Assembly (NCBI GenBank): GCA_963853835.1
Contig: OY970832.1
Location: 36,984,063 to 37,048,062, forward strand
Length of the DNA stretch: 64,000 nt
DNA from: Calendula officinalis
Taxonomy: Eukaryota; Streptophyta; Magnoliopsida; Asterales; Asteraceae
Reading direction: 5' to 3'
The position numbers and the translations under genes were made by a program. Of this stretch, positions 52,801 to 64,000 are shown piece by piece (the first letter of the stretch is position 1; every line of letters begins with the position of its first letter). The notes beneath the pieces are model-generated. The model worked only from the letters and a program-made list of their open reading frames with translations, was not told the DNA's origin and did not search any database.

Positions 52801-52967
52801 CCATTATAACTACTAGCCATGAGCAATAGCCTATAGATATGCATTTTACAAGTAATAGGTGTGTGTAACCCATAACTATGGTCCTTGAACCATTATAACC
52901 ACTAGATGTCCATAACTCATATCGATGGCCCTTGAACCATTACAACTACTAGCCATGACCAATAGCC

Positions 52968-52976
52968 TATATATAT
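52968..52976. repeat. Short (TA)n tract, 9 bp, unexpanded HOR copy
   Basis: CTATATATATCC at the same marked monomer as the long TA tracts, followed by GGTTTCCATAACCCATTACC and CACAACACTGG. Confidence 0.85.
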
Positions 52977-55905
52977 CCATTTTACAAGTAATAGGTTTCC
53001 ATAACCCATTACCATGGTCCTTGAACCATTATAACCACTAGATGTCCACAACACTGGTACTGATGGCCCTTGAACCATTTTAACTACTAACCATGACCAA
53101 TAGCCTATAGATATCCATATTAAAAGTAATAGGTGTCCATAACCCATAACCATGGCCCTTGAACAATTATAACCAATAGATGCCCATAACTGACACCGAT
53201 GGCCCTTGAACAATTACAACTACTAGCCATGACCAATTGCCTATAGATATCCATTTTACAAGTAATAGATGTCCATAACCCATAACCATGGTCCTTGAAC
53301 CATTATAACCAATGGATGTCCATAACTGATCCTGACGGCCCTTGAACCATTATAACTACTAGACATGTCCAATTGCCTACAGATATCCATGTTACAAGTA
53401 ATAGGTGTCCATAACCCATAACCATGGTCCTTGAACCATTATAACAACTAGATGTCCATAACTGATATTGATGGCCCTTGAACCATTATAACTACTAGCC
53501 ATGACCGATAGCATATAGATATCCATTTTACAAGTGATAGGTGTCCATAACCCATAACCATGGTTCTTGAACCATTATAACCACTAGATGTCCATAACTG
53601 ATACTGATGGCCCTTGAACCATTATAACTAGTAGCCATGACCGGTAGCCTATAGATATCCATTTTACAAGTAATAGGTGTCCATAACCCATAACCAAGGC
53701 CATTGAACCATTATAACCACTACATGTCCATAACTCATATCGATGGCCCTTGGACCATTATAACTACTAGCCATGACCAATAGCCTATAGATATCCATTT
53801 TACAAGTAATAGGTGTCCATAACCCATAACCATGGTCCTTGAACCATTATAACCACTAGATGTCCATAACTGATACTGATGTCCCTTGAACCATTATAAC
53901 CACTAGATGTCCATAACTGATACTGATGGCCCTTGAACCATTGTAACTAGTACCCATGACCGATAGCCTATAGATATCCATTTTACAAGTAATAGGTGGC
54001 CATAACCCATAACCAAGGCCATTGAACCATTATAACCACTACATGTCCATAACTCATATCGATGGCCTTTGAACCATTATACCTACTAGCCATGACTTAT
54101 AGTTATCCATTTTACAAGTAATAGGTGTCCATAACCCATAACTTGGGTTCTTGAACCATTATAACCACTTGATGTCCATAACTGATACTGATGGCCCTTG
54201 AACCATTATAACTACTAGCCATGACCGATAGCCTATAGATATCCATTTTACAAGTAATAGGTGTCTATAACCCATAACCAAGGCCATTGAACCATTATAA
54301 CCATTACATGTCCATAACTCATATCGGTGGCCCTTGGACCATTATAACTACTAGCCATGACCAATAGCCTATAGATATCCATTTTACAAGTAATAGGTGT
54401 CCATAACCCATAACCATGGTCCTTGAACCATTATAACAACTAGATGTCCATAACTGATATTGATGGCCCTTGAACCATTATAACTACTAGCCATGACCGA
54501 TAGCATATAGATATCCATTTTACAAGTGATAGGTGTCCATAACCCATAACCATGGTTCTTGAACCATTATAACCACTAGATGTCCATAACTGATACTGAT
54601 GGCCCTTGAACCATTATAACTAGTAGCCATGACCGGTAGCCTATAGATATCCATTTTACAAGTAATAGGTGTCCATAACCCATAACCAAGGCCATTGAAC
54701 CATTATAACCACTACATGTCCATAACTCATATCGATGGCCCTTGGACCATTATAACTACTAGCCATGACCAATAGCCTATAGATATCCATTTTACAAGTA
54801 ATAGGTGTCCATAACCCATAACCATGGTCCTTGAACCATTATAACCACTAGATGTCCATAACTGATACTGATGTCCCTTGAACCATTATAACCACTAGAT
54901 GTCCATAACTGATACTGATGGCCCTTGAACCATTGTAACTAGTACCCATGACCGATAGCCTATAGATATCCATTTTACAAGTAATAGGTGGCCATAACCC
55001 ATAACCAAGGCCATTGAACCATTATAACCACTACATGTCCATAACTCATATCGATGGCCGTTGAACCATTATACCTACTAGCCATGACTTATAGTTATCC
55101 ATTTTACAAGTAATAGGTGTCCATAACCCATAACTATGGTTCTTGAACCATTATAACCACTTGATGTCCATAACTGATACTGATGGCCCTTGAACCATTA
55201 TAACTACTAGCCATGACCAATAGCATATAGATATCCATTTTACAAGTAATAGGTGTCCATAACCCATAACCATGGTCCTTGAACCATTATAACCACTAGA
55301 TGTCCATAACTGATACTGATGGCCCTTGAACCATTATAACTACTAGCCATGCGCAATAGCCTATAGATATGCATTTTACAAGTAATAGATGTGCATAACC
55401 CATAACCATGGTCCCTGAACCATTACAACCACTAGATGTCCATAACTGATACTGATGGCCCTTAAACCATTATAACTAATGGCAATGACCAGTAGCCTAT
55501 AGATATCCATTTTAAAAGTAATAGGTGTCTGTAACCCATAACCACGGCCCTTGGACAATTATAACCACTAGATGCCCATAACTGATACCGATGGCCCTTG
55601 AACCATTATAACTTCTAGCCATGACCATTAGCCTTCAAATATCCATTTTACAAGTAATAGGTGTCCATAACCCATAACCATGGTCCTTGAAGCATTATAA
55701 CCACTAGATGTCTATAACTCATATCGATGGCCCTTGAACCATTATAACTACTAGCCATGAGCAATAGCCTATAGATATGCATTTTACAAGTAATAGGTGT
55801 GTGTAACCCATAACTATGGTCCTTGAACCATTATAACCACTAGATGTCCATAACTCATATCGATGGCCCTTGAACCATTACAACTACTAGCCATGACCAA
55901 TAGCC

Positions 55906-55914
55906 TATATATAT
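55906..55914. repeat. Short (TA)n tract, 9 bp, unexpanded HOR copy
   Basis: Copy of the 52968 tract, 2938 bp further on, with the same flanking variants. Confidence 0.85.
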
Positions 55915-57536
55915 CCATTTTACAAGTAATAGGTTTCCATAACCCATTACCATGGTCCTTGAACCATTATAACCACTAGATGTCCACAACACTGGTACTG
56001 ATGGCCCTTGAACCATTTTAACTACTAACCATGACCAATAGCCTATAGATATCCATATTAAAAGTTATAGGTGTCCATAACCCATAACCATGGCCCTTGA
56101 ACAATTATAACCAATAGATGCCCATAACTGACACCGATGGCCCTTGAACAATTACAACTACTAGCCATGACCAATTGCCTATAGATATCCATTTTACAAG
56201 TAATAGATGTCCATAACCCATAACCATGGTCCTTGAACCATTATAACCAATGAATGTCCATAACTGATCCTGACGGCCCTTGAACCATTATAACTACTAG
56301 ACATGTCCAATTGCCTACAGATATCCATGTTACAAGTAATAGGTGTCCATAACCCATAACCATGGTTCTTGAACCATTATAACCAATGGATGTCCATAAC
56401 TGATCCTGACGGCCCTTGAACCATTATAACTACTAGCCATGTCCAATTGCCTACAGATATCCATGTTATAAGTAATAGGTGTCCATAACCCATAACCATG
56501 GTTCTTGAACCATTATTACCACTAGATGTCCATAACTGATACTGATGGCCCTTGAACCATTATAACTAGTAGCCATGACCGATAGCCTATAGATATCCAT
56601 TTTACAAGTAATAGGTGTCTATAACCCATAACCAAGGCCATTGAACTATTATAACCACTACATGTCCATGACTCATATCGATGGCCCTTGGACCATTATA
56701 ACTACTAGCCATGACCAATAGCCTATAGATATCCATTTTACAAGTAATAGGTGTCCATAACCCATAACCATGGTCCTTGAACCATTATAACAACTAGATG
56801 TCCATAACTGATATTGATGGCCCTTGAACCATTATAACTACTAGCCATGACCGATAGCATATAGATATCCATTTTACAAGTGATAGGTGTCCATAACCCA
56901 TAACCATGGTTCTTGAACCATTATAACCACTAGATGTCCATAACTGATACTGATGGCCCTTGAACCATTATAACTAGTAGCCATGACCGGTAGCCTATAG
57001 ATATCCATTTTACAAGTAATAGGTGTCCATAACCCATAACCAAGGCCATTGAACCATTATAACCACTACATGTCCATAACTCATATCGATGGCCCTTGGA
57101 CCATTATAACTACTAGCCATGACCAATAGCCTATAGATATCCATTTTACAAGTAATTGCTGTCCATAACCCATAACCATGGTCCTTGAACCATTATAACC
57201 AATAGATGTCCCTAACTGATACTGACGGCCCTTGAACCATTATAACTACTATCCATGTCCAATAGCCTACAGATATCCATGTTACAAGTAATAGGTGTCC
57301 ATAACCCATAACCATGGTTCTTGAACCATTATAACCACTAGTTGTCCATAACTGATACTGATGGCCCTTGAACCATTATACCTAGTAGCCATGACCGATA
57401 GCCTATAGATATCCATTTTACAAGTAATAGGTGTCCATAACCCATAACCAAGGCCATTGAACCATTATAACCACTACATGTCCATAACTCATATCGATGG
57501 CCCTTGGACCATTATAACTACTAGCCATGACCAATA

Positions 57537-58637
57537 GTTTGCAATCCAAAATCTGAATGGGGTCTCGGTATCCGTCGTATCAAAGATTTTAATGCTGCCC
57601 TAATGGCATACCATATATGGAGTATAGTATCTAATAAGGAGTCGTTATGGGTACAATGGATTCATTCATATAAATTGCGGGGTAGAAGTATTTGGGATAC
57701 TCCCAGCACGGGTTCTATGAGCTGGTCTTGGAGGAAGCTGCTTCAATTAAGAAACACAGTTAGACCTCATCTATGGCATATGATTTGTGACGGAAAATCT
57801 ACTTCCATTTGGTTTGATAAATGGAGCATGACTAGTCCTTTGTTTCAATTCCTTACTCATAGGGATATTACTAGAGCAGGGTTTTCATCCAATGATGTGG
57901 TGTCGGACCTGATTGCTGATAATAACTGGATTTGGCCAATTGACTGGTATACTAGGTTCCCGGAATTGACTAGTACCCCGGTCCCCCATATTGTTCCAGA
58001 TCAAAAGGACTGTGTAGAGTGGTTAGACGTAAATGGGTCTTCTCAGGCTTTCTCGGTTTATCTAGCTTGGAATTCTATTAGATCAAGGCAGGTTGAGGTT
58101 CCTTGGCATCATGTTGTATGGTTTGCCCATTGTATCCCTCGCCATGCCTTTCATATGTGGCTTGTCATGAACAAACGTTTAAAAACTCAAGATATGTTGA
58201 AACAATGGGATGTTCACAATGTTACGGATACTGCCTCTTTGCGGTGCCCTCTATGTGGTCTTATACCTGATTCCCACTCTCATTTATTTTTTGATTGTAC
58301 ATATTCTTCGCAGGTCTGGGTTAAAATCAAATGGCTTGGTGGGATGGACACGATTGCACCAAGAATTGCTGATATTATTAACTACCTTACCCCAATGTCC
58401 AGAGGAAGGTCAGCAAAAAGTGTTATCTCTCGTATATTGATTGGAGCTGCTACATATTATATTTGGTTAGAAAGAAATGCAAGATTGTTCAGAAAGAAGT
58501 CCAAGACACATATGCAGTTGTGTGACGAGATTATTGCCACCGTCCGTTTAAAATTGATGACGTTAAAGTTTAAGATAAAGACGGTTGATGTTCAACGGCT
58601 TCTAGCTATATGGAAGATCCCAGTCTCGGTTGTTTAG
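57537..58637 (+). pseudogene. LINE-2 ORF2 C-terminal fragment (duplicate copy)
   Basis: The coding frame of LINE-2 ORF2 continues from the junction to TAG at 58635-58637; the first in-frame ATG is 57603. It holds the WFDKW region and the zf-RVT domain (IPRHAF, CPLC where LINE-2 has CPQC, HSHLFFDC). It has one additional Ser (SMTSPLF) compared with 32097 in LINE-2, and Trp for Gly just after the junction. There are no stops or frameshifts. It lacks the endonuclease and RT catalytic parts, so no activity is expected. Confidence 0.9.
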
Positions 58638-58778
58638 CTCAGTGTCATGCTAAAGTTTTAGTTTGTTTTTGCCTCGTTTGAGCGCTTTGTTGGTACTTGT
58701 TACTTCTAGTTGGGTCTCGGCTGTGTTTATGGCATGTCATAAACTCTGCCTTGTTGTTTCGAGCTTCTGCTTGAGGTC

Positions 58779-58799
58779 AATGTGACAATCTGTCACATT
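58779..58799 (+). other. Duplicate of the LINE-2 3' UTR hairpin
   Basis: The same 9-bp perfect stem AATGTGACA/TGTCACATT with loop ATC as at 33043-33063, unchanged. Confidence 0.8.
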
Positions 58800-58859
58800 C
58801 CTATGTAGTTCTTTTTTGTGATTAATATATTTAGCCAGGGTAACCCCTTTACCCAAAAA

Positions 58860-58874
58860 AACTGATACCGATGG
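58860..58874 (+). repeat. LINE-2 3' target-site sequence retained in the duplicate
   Basis: AACTGATACCGATGG, identical to the LINE-2 left TSD at 27482-27496. The LINE-2 right TSD at 33124 carries a C-to-T change. Confidence 0.88.
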
Positions 58875-61800
58875 CCCTTGAACAATTATAACTACTAGCC
58901 ATGACAAATAGCCTATAGATATCCATTTTACAAGTAATAGCTGTCCATAACCCATAACCATGGTCCTTGAACCATTATAACCAATAGATGTCCATAACTG
59001 ATCCTGACGGCCCTTGAACCATTATAATTACTAGCCATGTCCAATAGCCTACAGATATCCATGTTACAAGTAATAGGTGTCCATAACCCATAACCATGGT
59101 TCTTGAACCATTATAACCACTAGATGTCCATAACTGATACTGATGGCCCTTGAACCTTATAACTAGTAGCCATGACCGCTAGCCTATAGATATCCACTTT
59201 ACAAGTAATAGGTGTCCATAACCCATAACCATGGTCCTTGAACCATTATAACAACTAGATGTCCATAACTGATATTGATGGCCCTTGAACCATTATAACT
59301 ACTACCCATGACCAATAGCCTATAGATATCCATTTTACAAGTAATAGCTGTCCATAACCCATAACCATGGTCCTTGAACCATTATAACAACTAGATGTCT
59401 ATAACTGATATTGATGGCCCTTGAATCATTATAACTACTAGCCATGACCAATAGCCTACAGATATCCATTTTACAAGTAATAGGTGTCGATAACCCATAA
59501 CCATGGTTCATGAACCATTATAACCACTAGATGTCCATAACTTATACTGATAGCCCTTGAACCATTATAACTAGTAGCCATCACCGATAGCCTATAGATA
59601 TCCATTTTAAAAGTGATAAGTGTCCATAACCCATAACCAAGGCCATTGAACAATTATAACCACTACATGTCCATAACTGATACTGATGGCCCTTGAACCA
59701 TTATAACTACTACCCATGACCAACAACCTATAGATATCCATTTACAAGTAATAGATGTCCATAACCCATAACCATGGTTCTTAAACCATTATAACCACTT
59801 GATGTCCATAACTGATACTGATGCCCTTGAACCATTATAACTACTACCCATGACAAATAGCCTATAGATATCCATTTTACAAGTAATAGGTGTCCATAAC
59901 CCATAACCATGGTCCTTGAACCATTATAACCACTAGATGTCCATAACTGATACTGATGGCCCTTGAACCATTATAACTACTTGCCATGTACAATAGCCAA
60001 TAGATATCCATTTTACAAGTAATAGGTGTCCATAACCAATAACCATTGTCCTTGAACCATTATAACCACTAGATGTCCATAACTCATATCGATGGCCCTT
60101 GAACCATTATAACCACTTGATGTCGATAACTGATACTGATGGCCCTTGAACCATTATAACTAGTAGCCATGACCAATAGCCTATAGATATCTATTTTACA
60201 AGTAATAGGTATCCATAACCCATAACCAAGGCCATTGAACCATTATAACCAGTACATGTCCATAACTCATATCGATGACCCTTGAACCATTATAACTACT
60301 AGCCATGACCAATAGCCTATAGATATCCATTTTACAAGTAATAGGTGTCCATAACCCATAACCATGGTCCTTGAACCATTATAACAACTAGATGTCCATA
60401 ACTGATATTGATGGCCCTTGAACCATTATAACTAGTAGCCATGACCGATAGCCTATAGATATCCATTTTACAAGTAATAGGTGTCCATAACCCATAACCA
60501 TGGTTCTTGAACCATTATAACCACTAGATGTCCATAACTGATACTGATGGACCTTGAACCATTATAACTAGTAGCCATGACCGCTAGCCTATAGATATCC
60601 ATTTTACAAGTAATAGGTGTCCATAACCCATAACCAAGACCATTGAACCATTATAACCACTACATGTCCATAACTCATATCGATGGCCCTTGGACCATTA
60701 TAACTACTAGCCATGACCAATAGCCTATAGATATCCATTTTACATGTAATAGTTGTCCATAACCCATAACCATGGTCCTTGAACCATTATAACCAATAGA
60801 TGTCCATAACTGATACTGACGGCCCTTGAACCTTTATAACTACTAGCCATGTCCAATAGCCTACAGATATCCATGTTACAAGTAATAGGTGTCCATAACC
60901 CATAACCATGGTTCTTGAACCATTATAACAACTAGATGTCCATAACTGATACTGATTGCCTTTAACCATTATAACTAGTAGCCATGACCGATAGCCTATA
61001 GATATCCATTTTACAAGTAATAGGTGTCCATAACCCATAACCAAGGCCATTGAACCATTATAACCACTACATGTCCATAACTCATATCGATGGCCCTTGG
61101 ACCATTATAAGTACTAGCCATGACCAATAGCCTATAGATATCCATTTACAAGTAATAGGTGTCTGTAACCCATAACCATCGTCCTTGAACCATTATAACA
61201 ACTAAATGTCCATAACTGATACTGATGGCCCATGAACCATTATAACTTCTAGCCATGACCAATAGCTTACAGATATCCATTTTACAAGTAATAGGTGTCC
61301 ATAACCCATAACCATGGTTCTTCAACCATTATAACAACTAGATGTCCATAACTGATACTGATGGCCCTTGAACCATTATAACCACTAGATGTCCATAACT
61401 GATACTGATGGCCCTTGAACCAATGTAACTAGTAGCCATGACCGATAGCCTATAGATATCCATTTTACAAGTAATAGGTGTCCATAACCCATAACCAAGG
61501 CCATTGAACCATTATAACCACTACATGTCCATAATTCATATCGATGGCCTTTGAACCATTATACCTACTAGCCATGACTTATAGTTATCCATTTTACAAG
61601 TAATAGGTGTCCATAACCCATAACTATGGTTCTTGAACCATTATAACCACTTGATGTCCATAACTGATACTGATGGCCCTTGAACCATTATAACTAGTAG
61701 CCATGACCAATAGCCTATAGATATCTATTTTACAAGTAATAGGTATCCATAACCCATAACACAGGCCATTGAACCATTATAACCAGTACATGTCCATAAC

Positions 61801-64000
61801 TCATATCGATGACCCTTGAACCATTATAACTACTAGCCATGACCAATAGCCTATAGATATCCATTTTACAAGTAATAGGTGTCCATAACCCATAACCATG
61901 GTCCTTGAATCATTATAACAACTAGATGTCCATAACTGATATTGATGGCCCTTGAACCATTATAACTACTAGCCATGACCGATAGCATATAGATATACAT
62001 TTTACAAGTAATAGGTGTCCATAACCCATAACCATGGTCCTTGAACCATTATAACAACTAGATGTCCATAACTGATATTGATGGCCCTTGAACCATTATA
62101 ACTAGTAGCCATGACCGATAGCCTATAGATATCCATTTTAAAAGTAAAAAGTGTCCATAACCCATAACCAAGGCCATTGAACAATTATAACCACTACATG
62201 TCCATAACTAATACTGATGGCCCTTGAACCATTATAACTACTACCCATGACCAACAGCCTATAGATATCCATTTACAAGTAATAGATGTCCATAACCTAT
62301 AACCATGGTTCTTAAACCATTATAACCACTTGATGTCCATAACTGATACTGATGCCCTTGAACCATTATAACTACTAGCCATGACAAATAGCCTATAGAT
62401 ATCCATTTTACAAGTAATAGGTGTCCATAACCCATAACCATGGTCCTTGAACCATTATAACCACTAGATGTCCATAACTGATACTGATGGCCCTTGAACC
62501 ATTATAACTACTTGCCATGTACAATAGCCAATAGATATCCATTTTACAAGTAATAGGTGTCCATAACCAATAACCATTGTCCTTGAACCATTATAACCAC
62601 TGGATGTCCATAACTCATATCGATGGCCCTTGAACCATTATAACCACTTGATGTCGATAACTGATACTGATGGCCCTTGAACCATTATAACTAGTAGCCA
62701 TGAACAATAGCCTATAGATATCTATTTTACAAGTAATAGGTATCCATAACCCATAACCAAGGCCATTGAACCATTATAACAAGTACATGTCCATAACTCA
62801 TATCGATGACCCTTGAACCATTATAACTACTAGCCATGACCAATAGCCTATAGATATCCATTTTACAAGTAATAGGTGTCCATAACCCATAACCATGGTT
62901 CTTGAACCATTATAACCACTAGATGTCCATAACTGATACTGATGGCCCTTGAACCATTATAACTAGTAGCCATGACCGCTAGCCTATAGATATCCATTTT
63001 ACAAGTAATAGGTGTCCATAACCCATAACCAAGACCATTGAACCATTATAACCACTACATGTCCATAACTCATATCGATGGCCCTTGGACCATTATAACT
63101 ACTAGCCATGACAATAGCCTATAGATATCCATTTTACAAGTAATAGTTGTCCGTAACCCATAACCATGGTCCTTGAACCATTATAACCAATAGATGTCCA
63201 TAACTGATACTGACGGCCCTTGAACCTTTATAACTACTAGCCATGTCCAATAGCCTACAGATATCCATGTTACAAGTAATAGGTGTCCATAACCCATAAC
63301 CATGGTTCTTGAACCATTATAACCACTAGATGTCCATAACTGATACTGATTGCCCTTGAACCATTATAACTAGTAGCCATGACCGATAGCCTATAGATAT
63401 CCATTTTACAAGTAATAGGTGTCCATAACCCATAACCAAGGCCATTGAACCATTATAACCACTACATGTCCATAACTCATATCGATGGCCCTTGGACCAT
63501 TATAAGTACTAGCCATGACCAATAGCCTATAGATATCCATTTACAAGTAATAGGTGTCTGTAACCCATAACCATCGTCCTTGAACCATTATAACAACTAG
63601 ATGTCCATAACTGATACTGATGGCCCATGAACCATTATAACTTCTAGCCATGACCAATAGCCTACAGATATCCATTTTACAAGTAATAGGTGTCCATAAC
63701 CCATAACCATGGTTCTTCAACCATTATAACAACTAGATGTCCATAACTGATACTAATGGCCCTTGAACCATTATAACCACTAGATGTCCATAACTGATAC
63801 TGATGGCCCTTGAACCATTATAACTAGTAGCCATGACCAATAGCCTATAGATATCTATTTTACAAGTAATAGGTATCCATAACCCATAACCAAGGCCATT
63901 GAACCATTATAACCAGTACATATCCATAACTCATATCGATGACCCTTGAACCATTATAACTACTAGCCATGACCAATAGCCTATAGATATCCATTTTGCA
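58862..64000. repeat. Satellite domain F: 136-bp array with ~2.5-kb HOR
   Basis: The first ~1.4 kb copies the sequence following LINE-2 (33.1-34.6 kb). Markers at 59471 and 59728 recur at 62002 and 62259 (shift 2531). The GACTGATACTGATTGCC-type marker near 60954 recurs near 63348 (about 2394). Extra-subunit monomers occur near 61382 and 63776. The array continues past the window end. No gene is present. Confidence 0.9.

Larger units (their letters stand above)
49861..57533. repeat. Satellite domain E: mosaic array with 2938-bp and 990-bp repeats
   Basis: 136-bp monomers, many with an extra 47-bp subunit (near 50365, 51947, 53902 and 54890). A C-type block with the marker ATAGATGTGCATAACCC starts near 52446 and again near 55384, 2938 bp apart. 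The marker ACAAGTGATAGG recurs at about 53535, 54525 and 56880, the first two 990 bp apart. A shortened segment CATGACTTATAG marks several copies. 49921-50560 resembles 60950-61590. No gene is present. Confidence 0.9.
57534..58859 (+). mobile_element. Duplicated 3' fragment of LINE-2
   Basis: Corresponds to 31801-33123 of LINE-2. By eye I count nine substitutions and one 3-bp indel (AGT present here at about 57831), roughly 99% identity. The 5' junction is satellite CCAATAG running into LINE sequence, with four shared bases ATAG (57534-57537) and no target-site duplication. The 3' end keeps the A7 tail and AACTGATACCGATGG, the LINE-2 target sequence. About 1.4 kb of downstream satellite also matches that after LINE-2, apart from one extra monomer at 33 kb. 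It was therefore copied by satellite duplication or recombination, not inserted by retrotransposition. Confidence 0.92.

Noticed and set aside
57534..58859. Independent third LINE insertion
   Set aside because: No 5' target-site duplication is present, and the 3' flank and its satellite match the LINE-2 locus; duplication explains it better.

Overview
The window is nuclear DNA from a plant, consisting almost entirely of one tandem satellite family interrupted by non-LTR retrotransposon (LINE, plant L1-like) insertions. The LINE ORF1 product pairs a DUF4283-type domain with a CCHC zinc knuckle, and both ORF2 products end in a zf-RVT domain. That combination is typical of flowering-plant LINEs, and the wording of ORF1 reminds me of Asteraceae elements (low confidence). 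No host gene, tRNA, rRNA or CRISPR array was found.

The satellite monomer is 136 bp, about 38% GC, with no CG dinucleotide in its consensus; an exact consensus copy lies at 13768-13903. It is built from two related 47-bp subunits (39/47 identical) plus a 42-bp segment. Roughly 54 kb, near 400 monomers, is present. Six domains differ in variants and higher-order repeats (HORs): A (1-13105), B (13106-15667), C (15668-18346 and 21411-27496), D (33126-49860), E (49861-57533) and F (58862-64000). In domain D the HOR lengths of 1404, 1405, 589 and 1131 bp are all explained by whole monomers plus one extra 47-bp subunit minus a few 1-2 nt deletions. One HOR position carries a (TA)n tract whose length runs from 9 to 85 bp among paralogous copies.

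Two LINEs inserted in the + orientation. LINE-1 (18347-21410) is 5' truncated and looks young: a 15-bp target-site duplication (TSD) without mismatch, 25 A residues, an intact ORF2 end, and an unusual 541-codon open frame after ORF2 containing six in-frame TTGAC palindromes. LINE-2 (27497-33123) is nearly full length. It has an intact ORF1 and an ORF2 that overlaps it by 8 nt; ORF2 is broken by a one-base insertion and a TGA codon. A third LINE segment (57534-58859) is a ~99% identical copy of the LINE-2 3' end. It keeps the same 3' TSD and the same downstream satellite but has no 5' TSD, so it was copied with the satellite and is not a new insertion.

The array therefore records an order of events: domain C HORs amplified first (empty target sites for both LINEs survive in paralogous copies), then the LINEs inserted, then satellite rearrangement copied the LINE-2 tail about 26 kb away. 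No accessory gene system is present; the interest lies in array architecture, microsatellite birth inside a satellite, and the unexplained LINE-1 3' open frame.
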